DNA of 64,000 nt from assembly GCA_005790545.1 (NCBI GenBank), contig SXUL01000051.1, positions 1-64,000 on the forward strand, read 5' to 3'. This document shows, piece after piece, positions 17,692-25,749 of the stretch (position 1 is its first letter; each line of letters begins with the position of its first letter). The stretch comes from Planctomycetia bacterium. GTDB taxonomy: Bacteria; Planctomycetota; GCA-002687715. The position numbers and the translations under genes are program-made. The notes beneath the pieces were generated by a model that saw nothing but the letters and a program-made list of their open reading frames with translations, made no database searches and was not told where the DNA came from.

Positions 17692-17764
17692 CGCCCCCGT
17701 CGCGATTCGAACGCGAAATCCCGGCTTCGGAGGCCAGTGGTTTATCCGATTAGCCTACAGGGGC
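17692..17764 (-). tRNA. tRNA-Arg (anticodon CCG)
   Basis: Minus strand, 73 nt. Acceptor GCCCCTG/CGGGGGC. Anticodon stem CTGGC/GCCGG encloses loop CTCCGAA (anticodon CCG, reads CGG). T arm CGCGTTCGAATCGCG. It lies 23 bases upstream of tRNA-Arg(TCT) on the same strand, so the pair is probably one transcript. Confidence 0.94.
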
Positions 17765-17871
17765 AGGCAGGATCAGTTTAGGAGCGGGGCACCGCGGATC
17801 AAGTGTGAGCCTCTCTTCCGCACTTTTCTTGAAGCCCACCATGGCGGCTGATACGGTTGCGCCCTCCCGAC

Positions 17872-17946
17872 GGAGGATGTAGCTCAGTTGGTTAGAGCGC
17901 AAGATTGTGGCTCTTGAGGTCGGGGGTTCGATTCCCCTCATCCTCC
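17872..17946 (+). tRNA. tRNA-His (anticodon GTG)
   Basis: 75 nt. The extra 5' G-1 is genome-encoded at 17872 and pairs with C73 at 17946, the histidine identity pair. Acceptor GAGGATG/CATCCTC. Anticodon stem CAAGA/TCTTG encloses TTGTGGC (anticodon GTG). CCA is not encoded. Confidence 0.96.
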
Positions 17947-17989
17947 CTCCGGTTCAGGTGTGCTTCACCGCACACTTGGACCACGACAC

Positions 17990-18062
17990 GCGTGCGTAGC
18001 TCAGTTGGTAGAGCAGGTGATTCTTAATCACCGGGTCCCAGGTTCGAATCCTGGCGCGCGCA
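17990..18062 (+). tRNA. tRNA-Lys (anticodon CTT)
   Basis: 73 nt. Acceptor GCGTGCG/CGCGCGC with one U-G pair, discriminator A. Anticodon stem GGTGA/TCACC encloses TTCTTAA (anticodon CTT, reads AAG). T arm CCAGGTTCGAATCCTGG. It follows tRNA-His by 43 bases and is followed at once by a terminator hairpin. Confidence 0.96.
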
Positions 18063-18063
18063 T

Positions 18064-18094
18064 CGAGGCCCCGAACAGGGGCCTCGCTTCGTTT
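18064..18094 (+). terminator. Intrinsic terminator after tRNA-His/tRNA-Lys
   Basis: A 9-bp stem CGAGGCCCC (18064-18072) with GGGGCCTCG (18078-18086), loop GAACA, followed by a pyrimidine/T-rich tail GCTTCGTTTC. Confidence 0.75.
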
Positions 18095-18178
18095 CAGGAC
18101 CGAGCGCATCCAAAGTCGCTCCCGGCAACCCAGCTCCGCAGCCCGCCGACTCTGCGCTCACCTCCACTTGCGATCCGC

Positions 18179-18265
18179 CAAGAAAACAGCGGATTTTCTT
18201 GTGACTCCCTTGCAGCCATGCGGTGTTTCCAGCACAATCCGCGCGCCGACTGGGAAAAGTCGGCG
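18179..18265 (+). promoter_or_regulatory. Leader of the HU-like gene with two inverted repeats
   Basis: Two perfect inverted repeats lie upstream of the HU-like gene: CAAGAAAA (18179-18186) with TTTTCTTG (18194-18201), 7-base loop; and an 8-bp hairpin CGCCGACT (18244-18251) with AGTCGGCG (18258-18265), loop GGGAAA, followed by GTTTCT. The first could be an operator or, on RNA, an attenuator-like hairpin. The second is ~20 bases before the ribosome-binding site. A regulatory role is inference from position and symmetry. Confidence 0.35.
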
Positions 18266-18295
18266 TTTCTCCGGGAAAACTACAAGAGGAATCAC

Positions 18296-18610
18296 ATGGC
18301 GAAGAATGCAAAACCCAAGGGCCCCAGCAAGGGCGAAGTTCTGAACGCGATCGCGACGAAGACCGGCCTCAAGCGCAAGGACGTCAAGGGCGTGATGGAC
18401 GAGTTGACCGTGCAGATCCAGAAGTCGCTGAAGAAGCCCGGCCTCATCAGCATCAACGGTCTCATGAAGATCGTGGTGATCAGGAAGCCCGCCACGAAGG
18501 AGCGCAAGGGCACCAATCCCTTCACCGGCGAACCGGCCGTGTTCAAGGCGAAGCCCGCGCGCAACGTCATCAAGATCCGCGCCATGAAGGCGCTCAAGTC
18601 GATGGTCTGA
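18296..18610 (+). CDS. HU-family DNA-binding protein
   Basis: 104 residues from ATG 18296, preceded by a strong AAGAGGA at 18284-18290. HU/IHF fold: KGEVLNAIATKTGLKRKDVKGVMDEL forms the helical dimer part, and the beta-arm region carries KERKGTNPFTGEPAVFKAKPARNVIKIRAMKAL. GTNPFTGE corresponds to the RNPqTGe DNA-bending motif of HU. The basic N-terminal extension MAKNAKPKGP and the modified arm resemble HU-like proteins of planctomycetes. It acts as a nucleoid-architecture protein. The gene is monocistronic with a terminator 24 bases after the stop. Confidence 0.92.
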   Translation: MAKNAKPKGPSKGEVLNAIATKTGLKRKDVKGVMDELTVQIQKSLKKPGLISINGLMKIVVIRKPATKERKGTNPFTGEPAVFKAKPARNVIKIRAMKALKSMV

Positions 18611-18633
18611 CAGCTCACGCGCTGTTGATCGCG

Positions 18634-18670
18634 AAGCCCTCTGGACGCCGCGGCGCTCAGAGGGCTTTTT
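18634..18670 (+). terminator. Intrinsic terminator of the HU-like gene
   Basis: A 10-bp stem AAGCCCTCTG (18634-18643) with CAGAGGGCTT (18658-18667) leads directly into a T run (18666-18670). The loop contains a further small GC palindrome. Textbook rho-independent layout. Confidence 0.88.
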
Positions 18671-18692
18671 CGTGGAGTAGAGTGCCGCGTGC

Positions 18693-18774
18693 GCGAGCGT
18701 GGCGGAATTGGCAGACGCACCAGACTTAGGATCTGGCGGGGCAACTCGTGGGGGTTCAAGTCCCCCCGCTCGCA
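18693..18774 (+). tRNA. tRNA-Leu (anticodon TAG)
   Basis: 82 nt class II tRNA. Acceptor GCGAGCG/CGCTCGC, discriminator A. Anticodon stem CCAGA/TCTGG encloses CTTAGGA (anticodon TAG, reads CTA/CTG). It has a long variable arm and the T arm GGGGGTTCAAGTCCCCC. It abuts the stop of the anti-sigma gene on the other strand. Confidence 0.95.
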
Positions 18775-18775
18775 C

Positions 18776-19939
18776 TCAGGAACGCGCGCGAACGCGCCGT
18801 ACGAATTCCTTCAACGCTGCATCAACGGGCGCCATTTCCACGCAATCGAGAATCGAGTCAGAACGGCTCGTGCCCATGCGTGCGAGCATCTCGACCAGTG
18901 CCTCACGCGTTGCCTGTGGCGTTTGCGGCGCAACCAACACACCCACGAGAAAGCGGTCGGAGCAGTCCAGCGGAGCCCGCAGGATGCGCGCGAGAATGTC
19001 GTTTCTGGTGACAGCGTCCTGTCCCGGACGATCATGAACTTCCGCGAGATAGCGCAGCGGCTCCTCGTTCACGCCATGGCGCACGAGTCCACCCGCGGCC
19101 GAAATGCGCAACGATTCGTCGCTGTCCCGGGCGCGAAACACCTCTTCGAGCAGCGGGCGCGCTTCCGGATCGCCGCAGGCTCCGAGAGCTTCAACAGCTT
19201 CCCGTCGCACTTCCCGCGAGTGATCTTCGAGGAACGGACGCACCCGCCGCGCTGAATGCGGCAAGCGCATCACACCATGCATGCGCAAGCCAGCGATGCG
19301 CGCTGCGGGACTCGCTTTCTCTGAAAGAAGATGTTCCTCGATGGGCCGGACAGCAGCGCCTTCACGGCCTGCCAGCGCGCGGGCAGCCGCACGCACGCAG
19401 CTCCATCCCTGACGCGTGCCGTCGCCAGCACGCGCAGACTCAACTGCCACGGCCTGCACGAGGCTGGCAGCGTCCACACCCTCGGTGTTCGAGCGCCCGG
19501 CCGAACCGGCCAGCAATTGCAGGGACGCGTTCTCAGACAGCAAGCGCCCGACCTCGGCTTCGAGATCCTCACGGCTCACATCATCGAAGGAACCCGGCCC
19601 GACTTCGCGTAGAGCAACGGTTTCATCATCTGGCCCGATCGACCGAAGTGCCGCAGCATCCTTCCAATGCAGCGTGACGAGCACGGCAGCTGCGGCAGAT
19701 GCCGCGGCGATGATTCCGGTACGCCACCAGGAGAAACGCAGCGCCTCACGGGGCACGGAGGCACGCACCAGTTCCTGCTCGAGGATCAGATCCTCGTCCA
19801 TCCAGAATTGGCAATCCTTGCACTCAACGAGATGCGCGCGCGTCGCGTGAGTTTCGTTGTCCGCGAGCAAACCATCCGTGAACAACGCGAAGTTCTCGCG
19901 CACACGCTGGCAGGTATCCGATGGCATGGGCGTGCTCAT
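18776..19939 (-). CDS. Zinc-finger anti-sigma factor with HEAT-like repeats
   Basis: 387 residues. The N-terminal anti-sigma zinc-binding motif HxxxCxxC is HLVECKDC (His36, Cys40, Cys43), preceded by Cys10. One membrane segment lies near residue 75 (TGIIAAASAAAAVLVTL). The extracytoplasmic part has a short coiled segment (EDLEAEVGRLLSENASLQLL) and HEAT-like repeats (for example RRVRPFLEDHSREVRREAVEALGACGDPEARPLLEEVF). It should hold the ECF sigma factor of the overlapping gene at the membrane and release it on a signal. The HEAT-like sensory part is unusual. ATGA overlap with the sigma gene upstream. Confidence 0.85.
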   Translation of the reverse strand: MSTPMPSDTCQRVRENFALFTDGLLADNETHATRAHLVECKDCQFWMDEDLILEQELVRASVPREALRFSWWRTGIIAAASAAAAVLVTLHWKDAAALRSIGPDDETVALREVGPGSFDDVSREDLEAEVGRLLSENASLQLLAGSAGRSNTEGVDAASLVQAVAVESARAGDGTRQGWSCVRAAARALAGREGAAVRPIEEHLLSEKASPAARIAGLRMHGVMRLPHSARRVRPFLEDHSREVRREAVEALGACGDPEARPLLEEVFRARDSDESLRISAAGGLVRHGVNEEPLRYLAEVHDRPGQDAVTRNDILARILRAPLDCSDRFLVGVLVAPQTPQATREALVEMLARMGTSRSDSILDCVEMAPVDAALKEFVRRVRARS

Positions 19940-20490
19940 GAGGGTTGCAACAGTTCCTTCAGGCGTTCCTTGGCCCGGTGAATGACGATGGAAACGGAGT
20001 TCGCAGAGGACTTGGTCCTGCGTGCAATCTCCTGCACGTCCAGATCTTCGTGGTAACGCATGCTGAGCACCTCCTGCCAGCGCGCGGGCAGCTTCTGCAT
20101 GGCCGCGCGCAGGCGTTCCACGTCCTCAGTCTGAAGGAGCTGGTCAAGCCCCGAGAGCTGACGCGCGGAACGCTCGTCCGCCTGACGGACGCCCTCGCTC
20201 ACGAGCAGGCGCTGCTCCAGCAGGCGCCTTCTCCTGTTCGTGATCGCGAGGTTCACGCCGATGCGGAAGAACCAGGTCGAGAAGCGGTACTGCTCCCGGT
20301 AGAGGTGCAGCTTCCGCTGGGCCCGAAACACCGTCTCGCGGACGATGTCACGAGCCAGATCGCGGTCGCCGACGAGGGGCAGAACGATGTTCTCGAGCGC
20401 CTTTTCGTAGCGCTCAGCAAGCGCCGCAAAGGCCTCTTGGTCGTTCTTCCGCGCCTGCGCGAGGAGCACACTTTCTTCGGGAGATGTCAC
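19936..20490 (-). CDS. ECF-type RNA polymerase sigma factor
   Basis: 184 residues from GTG 20490. Region 2 spans ~10-95, with EAFAALAERYEKAL and RFSTWFFRIGVNLAITNRRRR, the -10 recognition part. Region 4 spans ~125-180, with LPARWQEVLSMRYHEDLDVQEIARRTKSSANSVSIVIHRAKERLKELL, a helix-turn-helix for the -35 element. It lacks regions 1 and 3, as expected for ECF factors. It overlaps the epimerase gene upstream (GTGA) and the anti-sigma gene downstream (ATGA), so it is expressed with the prenyltransferase operon and is probably controlled by the membrane anti-sigma. Confidence 0.93.
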   Translation of the reverse strand: MTSPEESVLLAQARKNDQEAFAALAERYEKALENIVLPLVGDRDLARDIVRETVFRAQRKLHLYREQYRFSTWFFRIGVNLAITNRRRRLLEQRLLVSEGVRQADERSARQLSGLDQLLQTEDVERLRAAMQKLPARWQEVLSMRYHEDLDVQEIARRTKSSANSVSIVIHRAKERLKELLQPS

Positions 20491-21509
20491 GCTTCCCGCA
20501 ATTCTACGGGCAGAGGACGTCCTTCTTTCAGGGCCCTCGCCCGCATGAGTTCGCGCCGAAGCGCCGGCTCCACAAGACGTGGCTTCCAGCCGAGTTCCGC
20601 AGCGGCGCGCGCCGAGTCGTACGCCCAATCCTGACGCATCACTCCCAGCAGATCCGTGCTGGCCGCGAGGCCGCGACCGAGGATCCGCAGCGGAGCCTCG
20701 ACACAGCCCGCAAGAGCACCCAGCCACGCCCCGGGCAGCAGGGGCGGAATCTCGCCAAGCTCCTCCCGTGCCAGATCGAGAAGGCTTCCCATGCCGCAGT
20801 TTTCGGCGCCAAGAATCCACTCCCCCGAGCCCCTGCCCTGCGCGACATCGACCACCGTTGCGGCCACGTCGCGCACATCAGCAAGGCAAATGCGCTGCTG
20901 ACCCGGCCGCGGAAGAGCCGGGAACTTCTTCAGCGCCAAACCCTCTGCCAACTCGCGAAACCAATTGCCGCGAGACGAAGGCCCTGGCCCCACAAGCGCT
21001 GCCGGGTGCAGGATGATGCGCTGCATGCCGCCAACTCCTGCTTCCCGCAGAAGCTCCACTCCACGCCGCTTGGTGCGCTGGTAGGCGATACGCGTCGTGC
21101 GACCACGCTCGAAATCCGGCTCTGCCAGAATGCGCCCCGCACTCGGGCCAAAGGAGAACACGCTGCTGACGTGCACGAACCGGGACACACCCAGCGCTGC
21201 TGCAGCGAGCGCCCACGCACGAGGTGCCTGCGTGTTGATGCGCTCGAACTCGGCGTGCTTCAACCTCTCCGTGGTGGCCAGCCCCGCTGCATGGATCACC
21301 ACCTCGACCCCGGCAAGAGCCGCCTGCATGCAGGCGGGATCACGGAGATCACCTCGCACCGATTCCACGCCCGCATCCACGCAGGGCGTCGCGTGCACCA
21401 GCACACGCACAGGCGCCCCTCGCCGGGTGAGCTCACGCACAACGTGGCTGCCGAGGTAGCCCGTGCCCCCTGTGACCAGAACCCGACCTTGTGCAACCAC
21501 GTCGCTCAC
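20487..21509 (-). CDS. NAD(P)-dependent sugar epimerase / dehydratase family protein (extended SDR)
   Basis: 340 residues from GTG 21509. Rossmann motif VLVTGGTGYLGSHVVREL, GDLRDPACMQAAL, VIHAAG, active-site SSVF and a YxxxK equivalent (YQRTK). The extended-SDR fold covers epimerases, dehydratases and 3-beta-hydroxysteroid-type dehydrogenases acting on nucleotide sugars or isoprenoid-derived substrates. Since it is coupled by GTGA to the UbiA gene, an isoprenoid-linked substrate is possible, but this is inference. Confidence 0.85.
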   Translation of the reverse strand: MSDVVAQGRVLVTGGTGYLGSHVVRELTRRGAPVRVLVHATPCVDAGVESVRGDLRDPACMQAALAGVEVVIHAAGLATTERLKHAEFERINTQAPRAWALAAAALGVSRFVHVSSVFSFGPSAGRILAEPDFERGRTTRIAYQRTKRRGVELLREAGVGGMQRIILHPAALVGPGPSSRGNWFRELAEGLALKKFPALPRPGQQRICLADVRDVAATVVDVAQGRGSGEWILGAENCGMGSLLDLAREELGEIPPLLPGAWLGALAGCVEAPLRILGRGLAASTDLLGVMRQDWAYDSARAAAELGWKPRLVEPALRRELMRARALKEGRPLPVELREA

Positions 21510-22441
21510 GCTTGCGAGGGCCACCAGTAGCCCGCTGCGGTCAGCACCTGAGCCGCCATCATCTGCAGATAGAGCATGCGCCATGCCTGACGCGCCGAGG
21601 CCTTGTCCGCGCTGGCTCTGGCCATGCCAAGGAGGCTTCGCGCAGCCACCAACCCGAGCAGCGCAATGAACAATCCACTCGCCAGCGCCGCCACGGGAGG
21701 AATGCTCAGCAGTGGCCGCCCTTCCCAGCAGATCCAGGGAGTCGCAGCCAGAAGGACCCACGGCAGCACCAGCGCAAGCGACATCATGCGCGCGGCGCGC
21801 TCACGCCCGAAGCGGAGAGGCAGGCTCGATGCACCGCCGAGAGCATCACCTTCCATGTCCTCGAAGTCCTTGATGGCCGCGCCACCCAGCACAAAGAGAA
21901 AGAAGATGCCCCCAAGCACCCACGGTTCCCGGTCCGCAGCGATATCCGCTACGGCGCCCCAGCCTGCCACCTTCAAGAGCAGGCCGCGCGGGATGGCAAT
22001 GACAAGTGGCGCCAACCACCAGGAATTGCGGCAACGGAACGGTGGCGCCGAGTAGGCCCACGTGAGCCCCGCAGTGAGTACGACTATCCAGAACACTTCG
22101 TGAGCTCCGGGAGGCCCGAGCATCCACGACAGTGCCAGTGCGACCGCGTACCAGAGCGCCGCAAACTGGCACGCGCGACGGCTGGTCACAACGCCGCGCG
22201 GTAGCGGGCGCTCCGGCTTGTTGACCCGATCGAGTGCAAGGTCGTGCACCTGATTCAGAGTGTTGCTGGCCGCATTGAGCGCGGCGGCCATGAGAGCGCC
22301 CAGCACCATCATTCCGGCCGCTCGTCCCGCAGTCCCCTGTTCCCTTGGCAGTGTTCCGAGCGCCGCGAGGGCGCCGGAGAGCATGCCCAGCGCCGGTGGA
22401 AGAAGCGTGAATGGCCTCGCCAATGCGAAGAAGACGCGCAT
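21506..22441 (-). CDS. UbiA-family prenyltransferase
   Basis: 311 residues, polytopic (about 8-9 hydrophobic segments). The two Asp-rich motifs of UbiA enzymes are present: NQVHDLALDRVNKPERPLP (residues ~62-80) and DFEDMEGD near residue 190. They bind Mg-prenyl diphosphate. FALARPFTLLPPALGM is a typical N-terminus. The acceptor is not evident: quinone ring, glycerol-phosphate and chlorin acceptors all occur in this superfamily. The neighbouring VTE5-like and VTE6-like kinases suggest the prenyl diphosphate may come from a free prenol. ATG 22441 overlaps the preceding stop by one base (TGATG). Confidence 0.9.
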   Translation of the reverse strand: MRVFFALARPFTLLPPALGMLSGALAALGTLPREQGTAGRAAGMMVLGALMAAALNAASNTLNQVHDLALDRVNKPERPLPRGVVTSRRACQFAALWYAVALALSWMLGPPGAHEVFWIVVLTAGLTWAYSAPPFRCRNSWWLAPLVIAIPRGLLLKVAGWGAVADIAADREPWVLGGIFFLFVLGGAAIKDFEDMEGDALGGASSLPLRFGRERAARMMSLALVLPWVLLAATPWICWEGRPLLSIPPVAALASGLFIALLGLVAARSLLGMARASADKASARQAWRMLYLQMMAAQVLTAAGYWWPSQA

Positions 22442-23124
22442 CACGCAGGCACGCCCGCCCACAGCACAAGTCCCCCCGCCACTCCGGTGGCGAGCCCGTT
22501 CACCAGGTGATTGCTCCATGCGCGCGGCAAGTGCGCTTCGAGGGTTGCGCCCAGCACGCTGTCCACGACAGGCGCAAGGAACACGCCCGCAGCCGTCATC
22601 CACGCAAGGTCACGGGGAAAGCCTGCAAACTCCGCCGCGCAGAAAGCCACCGCAGCCACCGTCGCGGAAACGGCCGTGCCGCTCCAGCTCATGCCTCCAT
22701 CCGTTCCACGTGGCACACGCGCTCCAAAAAGCAGCAAACGCGGCGCTTCCTCTGCCAGCATGCCAAGCTCACTTGCAAGGGTGTCGGCCAACGCACCTCC
22801 GAGACAAGCGATGGCCACTGCAGATGCCAGCGGCCCATCGCAGCAAAGAACAAGCACAGCCGCAGGACCGGCATTGGCCAAGGCATGACCCGCTCCGCGC
22901 GCTTCATGCGCTTCTCCTCCACGCCGTGACAGGCGCCAGCGTGTGGCGATGGATCCGATGAAGAACAGTGCGCCCAAGGCACCGACGCCACACAGGCCCG
23001 CTTGCGCTCCGAGAATCGTGGCGAGCAGAGAGCCTGCCAGCAGGCCGCTCCAACGGATGAACCCTGTGGCCGCCGCACCAGCCGCAAGGACTGCAGCGAG
23101 AACACCCGCATTCAGCCAGCCCAT
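22441..23124 (-). CDS. DUF92 family membrane protein (VTE6-like prenyl-phosphate kinase)
   Basis: 227 residues, polytopic. Signatures of DUF92 are visible: ALADTLASELGML near residue 112, PRGTDGGMSWSGTAVSA near 138 and APVVDSVLGATLEAHL near 184. The plant member VTE6 phosphorylates phytyl-phosphate to phytyl-diphosphate using a nucleotide. The neighbour upstream resembles VTE5, the first kinase of that route, and the neighbour downstream is a UbiA prenyltransferase, which strengthens the assignment. The natural prenol is unknown. It overlaps both neighbours. Confidence 0.82.
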   Translation of the reverse strand: MGWLNAGVLAAVLAAGAAATGFIRWSGLLAGSLLATILGAQAGLCGVGALGALFFIGSIATRWRLSRRGGEAHEARGAGHALANAGPAAVLVLCCDGPLASAVAIACLGGALADTLASELGMLAEEAPRLLLFGARVPRGTDGGMSWSGTAVSATVAAVAFCAAEFAGFPRDLAWMTAAGVFLAPVVDSVLGATLEAHLPRAWSNHLVNGLATGVAGGLVLWAGVPA

Positions 23125-23648
23125 GCGCTTCCATCTGCAACCATCGCGCCGAGCGCAGCTGCCACAGGCACCGTGAGATTGTCATCCAATGCTGGCGGAG
23201 CCGTCTCAGCCAACATGCCGGACACACCCGCAGCGAGAGCCACAGGCCATGCGACCACACTCAACATCAGCAAGATCGCGAGCGCGTAGGCCAGCACACT
23301 TGCGCCGATTTCCTTGTCGCGTCGCCATGGCCAGGAGAGGCCGCCATGGCGAAAAAGCGGCGCGAGTCCATCTCCCACCGCCAAGGCGAACCACGCGCAC
23401 TGCACCGTGAAACATCGTTCCTGAAACACCAGCGTGAGCAGGGCGAGCACCAGCGGATACAGCACCAGCCCGCGCGTGCCGGGACCGTCGCGCCGCGCGA
23501 GCCAGCCCCTCGGCGCCAGCACGGCGGCATTGAAGAGCGCGGCCAGGACCAGAGCGCCTGCGGCCACCCACCACGCAATGAGCGGCAGAAGAAAGGCACC
23601 GCCTGCGAGCGCGGTGTGCACACAGCGCCGCGCCAACGCAGCACTCAT
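23112..23648 (-). CDS. VTE5/dolichol-kinase-like CTP-dependent prenol kinase
   Basis: 178 residues from ATG 23648 (ATGA overlap with the upstream stop). Five or six hydrophobic segments. The segment ALAVGDGLAPLFRHGG and the following WRRDKEIGASVLAYALA match the GDGLA...K-S-x-x-GS core shared by phytol kinase VTE5, dolichol kinase and CTP:phosphatidate cytidylyltransferases. The most economical reading is phosphorylation of a free prenol to prenyl-phosphate, which the DUF92 protein would turn into the diphosphate. It is shorter than most VTE5 proteins. A cytidylyltransferase role cannot be excluded. Confidence 0.68.
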   Translation of the reverse strand: MSAALARRCVHTALAGGAFLLPLIAWWVAAGALVLAALFNAAVLAPRGWLARRDGPGTRGLVLYPLVLALLTLVFQERCFTVQCAWFALAVGDGLAPLFRHGGLSWPWRRDKEIGASVLAYALAILLMLSVVAWPVALAAGVSGMLAETAPPALDDNLTVPVAAALGAMVADGSAWAG

Positions 23649-25717
23649 GGGCGTCGCATCCACAAGCTCTTGCCGTCAAGATCCGCAGGCTTCAAGAGCG
23701 CGAGCGCATCCAGCACCGTCGGCAGCACATCGACGATGCGTGCCTCACCGACGGCGAGAGGGTGTGAGCAGAACAGCACTCCGGGCACGAGCTCCGGATC
23801 GACCGAGCAGTGATCGCCAGTCCAACGCGAAGTGTTTTCCGCAACCACGGGCTCGTCGCAGCCGAGCAGACACGCATCCCAACTGGTGCGGAAGCCGAGT
23901 TCGAATCCGAGCACCAGGTCGGCACCCGCAGAGGCACCCGCCCCGTAGAGATCCTTCGCAAAAGCGACGGAGCGCACGACACGGCGTCCCTCGTGCTGCA
24001 ATGCGAGAAGTTCCGTCCTGAGCTCTTGAAGCAGCGCTCCTGCTTCCTCCGGCGCCACAATGCCCTCGGGCTCGCGCCCCTTCAGGTTCAACCAGATGCG
24101 CCCGAGTCCGAGGTGATAGGCACGCGTTTGCGTCCAGTCCACACTCTGCACAGGCTGCCCGAGATCCGCGCCCAGAGAGCGAGTGCCACTCGCAGCCTTC
24201 AAAAGCCCGCGGTCCGCAAGCCAGCGATTGAGATTGACGGCTTCCCTGAACGGCGCGAACCCGTGATCACTGACAACCATGAGGATGTCGTCAGGACGGA
24301 GAACTTCGCGACGCAGGCGGCCCACGATGCGGTCCGTTTCGCGGTAGATCCACGGCACTGCATCCGCGAGGCGCTTGTCCGCGCGCGCGTGCCCCGGGTG
24401 CGTGGCATCAAAGGCACTCCACGCCACGTGCTGCACACGATCGGGAGCCGCCAACACACTGAAGAACAGTTTCCAATCGGGGCGTGCCGCCTCCTCCATC
24501 AGCAGCCGCTCGTCCGCTGCGAGCACGCTCAGCACGTCTTCCATGAACACGTCCGCGCCGATGCGCTCGTCCTGGAAGGGATTCGTTGCCGTCGCCCAGC
24601 CACACGTCTCGAAGAGTCCATGCGCGCAGAGCTCGTTGCCGAGCGAGCGCGGTGATGTAATGGCTGCCGTGGGGATCTGATGGCGTGGATCGAAGCCGAC
24701 GGGCTCCTGGTAGAGGCGTGTGCCCTCAGAGTTCAGCACGCGGAACCGCGTGAGTCCGCGCAGCGGCGGCAGAATGCGTCCGAGCGGGAACTCCAGTTCC
24801 ACAAAGCCTGTGAACTGATCCTCCAGCACGTGCACGACCTCACCCACGCACAAGCGTGCCGGCTTGGAGTCGTCCAGAGTGAAAGCAGCACTCAGAGCAC
24901 CAGCGCGCCCGAGTGGGTCCGCCGGCCCGGCCACACGTCCCGTCCATGCGCCCTGTTCTCCGGGCAGCATGGTTGCGAGCTGTCCACCCATGCGCGTGAG
25001 TTCGCGTCCCGCAGGCACAGGATCCTTGCTGTGGATCATCCATGAGCCCGGGGTGCCGAGGAGATCTGGAGTGCCAAGCCCAGTCAGCAGGCGGCCGTGC
25101 TCGAGGGTCGGTGCCGGGAAGGCCATGGGCGCGCGCAGACTCGTGGCCGCCACGCCCTCAGCATCCGCCAGTTCCCACAGCGCCTTCCCGGCGCGCGCAT
25201 TGACGGGGCGCGGCAGTCTGGCGGGAATCTCGGCGAGCACCACGCGCACGACGACCACCCCGCTGGCCATGAGCAGCAACCCGCCGATCAGAGCACCACG
25301 CTTCCAGCGTCTGCGCAACAACCACCACCATCCGAGCCCTGGCAACGCAGCCAGTGTGATCCAGACGATGCGTGCGGCTGTGGAGAGGACGACCACTTCC
25401 TCGCGGCGCACACCGGCGAGTCGCGGAACGACCTCGCCCTTCTCGATCCCGCGCTCGAGAAACCCGAGGATGCGGGTCCTCCCGGGCTCAAGCCCTGTGG
25501 TGAGGCTCGCCCATGCAACAGGGCTCTGCGCAGGATTGGTCGTGGAGAGCTTTCGGCCTGTGCCTTCGCGTGCCAAAGCCGCGAACTCCGGCATGGCGCC
25601 CTCAGCCATGAAACGCTGCACCAGTGCGTGGTCGAGGCCATCAACACCCAGCACCATCACGCGTCCTTGCGCCGGCAGCAGTGCAGCAAGAATGAAGATG
25701 ACGCCGAGCGTGCGCAT
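23645..25717 (-). CDS. Alkaline-phosphatase superfamily (type I phosphodiesterase/nucleotide pyrophosphatase) membrane enzyme
   Basis: 690 residues from ATG 25717 with a signal peptide (MRTLGVIFILAALLPAQG). Metal-site pieces: MVLGVDGLDHALV (first Asp), TTNPAQSPVAWASLTTGLEPG (nucleophile region), DRVQHVAW and VVSDHGFAPF (Asp-His metal ligands). An insertion at ~110-165 holds two hydrophobic segments (IVWITLAALPGLGWWWLL and GALIGGLLLMASGVVVV). The fold hydrolyses phosphate mono- or diesters outside the cytoplasm. The substrate is unknown, but as first gene of the prenol-kinase operon a prenyl phosphate or a glyco-lipid phosphate is plausible. Confidence 0.82.
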   Translation of the reverse strand: MRTLGVIFILAALLPAQGRVMVLGVDGLDHALVQRFMAEGAMPEFAALAREGTGRKLSTTNPAQSPVAWASLTTGLEPGRTRILGFLERGIEKGEVVPRLAGVRREEVVVLSTAARIVWITLAALPGLGWWWLLRRRWKRGALIGGLLLMASGVVVVRVVLAEIPARLPRPVNARAGKALWELADAEGVAATSLRAPMAFPAPTLEHGRLLTGLGTPDLLGTPGSWMIHSKDPVPAGRELTRMGGQLATMLPGEQGAWTGRVAGPADPLGRAGALSAAFTLDDSKPARLCVGEVVHVLEDQFTGFVELEFPLGRILPPLRGLTRFRVLNSEGTRLYQEPVGFDPRHQIPTAAITSPRSLGNELCAHGLFETCGWATATNPFQDERIGADVFMEDVLSVLAADERLLMEEAARPDWKLFFSVLAAPDRVQHVAWSAFDATHPGHARADKRLADAVPWIYRETDRIVGRLRREVLRPDDILMVVSDHGFAPFREAVNLNRWLADRGLLKAASGTRSLGADLGQPVQSVDWTQTRAYHLGLGRIWLNLKGREPEGIVAPEEAGALLQELRTELLALQHEGRRVVRSVAFAKDLYGAGASAGADLVLGFELGFRTSWDACLLGCDEPVVAENTSRWTGDHCSVDPELVPGVLFCSHPLAVGEARIVDVLPTVLDALALLKPADLDGKSLWMRRP

Positions 25718-25749
25718 GAGCTGCGCTGTTGTACCAGCGCCGCACCCTC

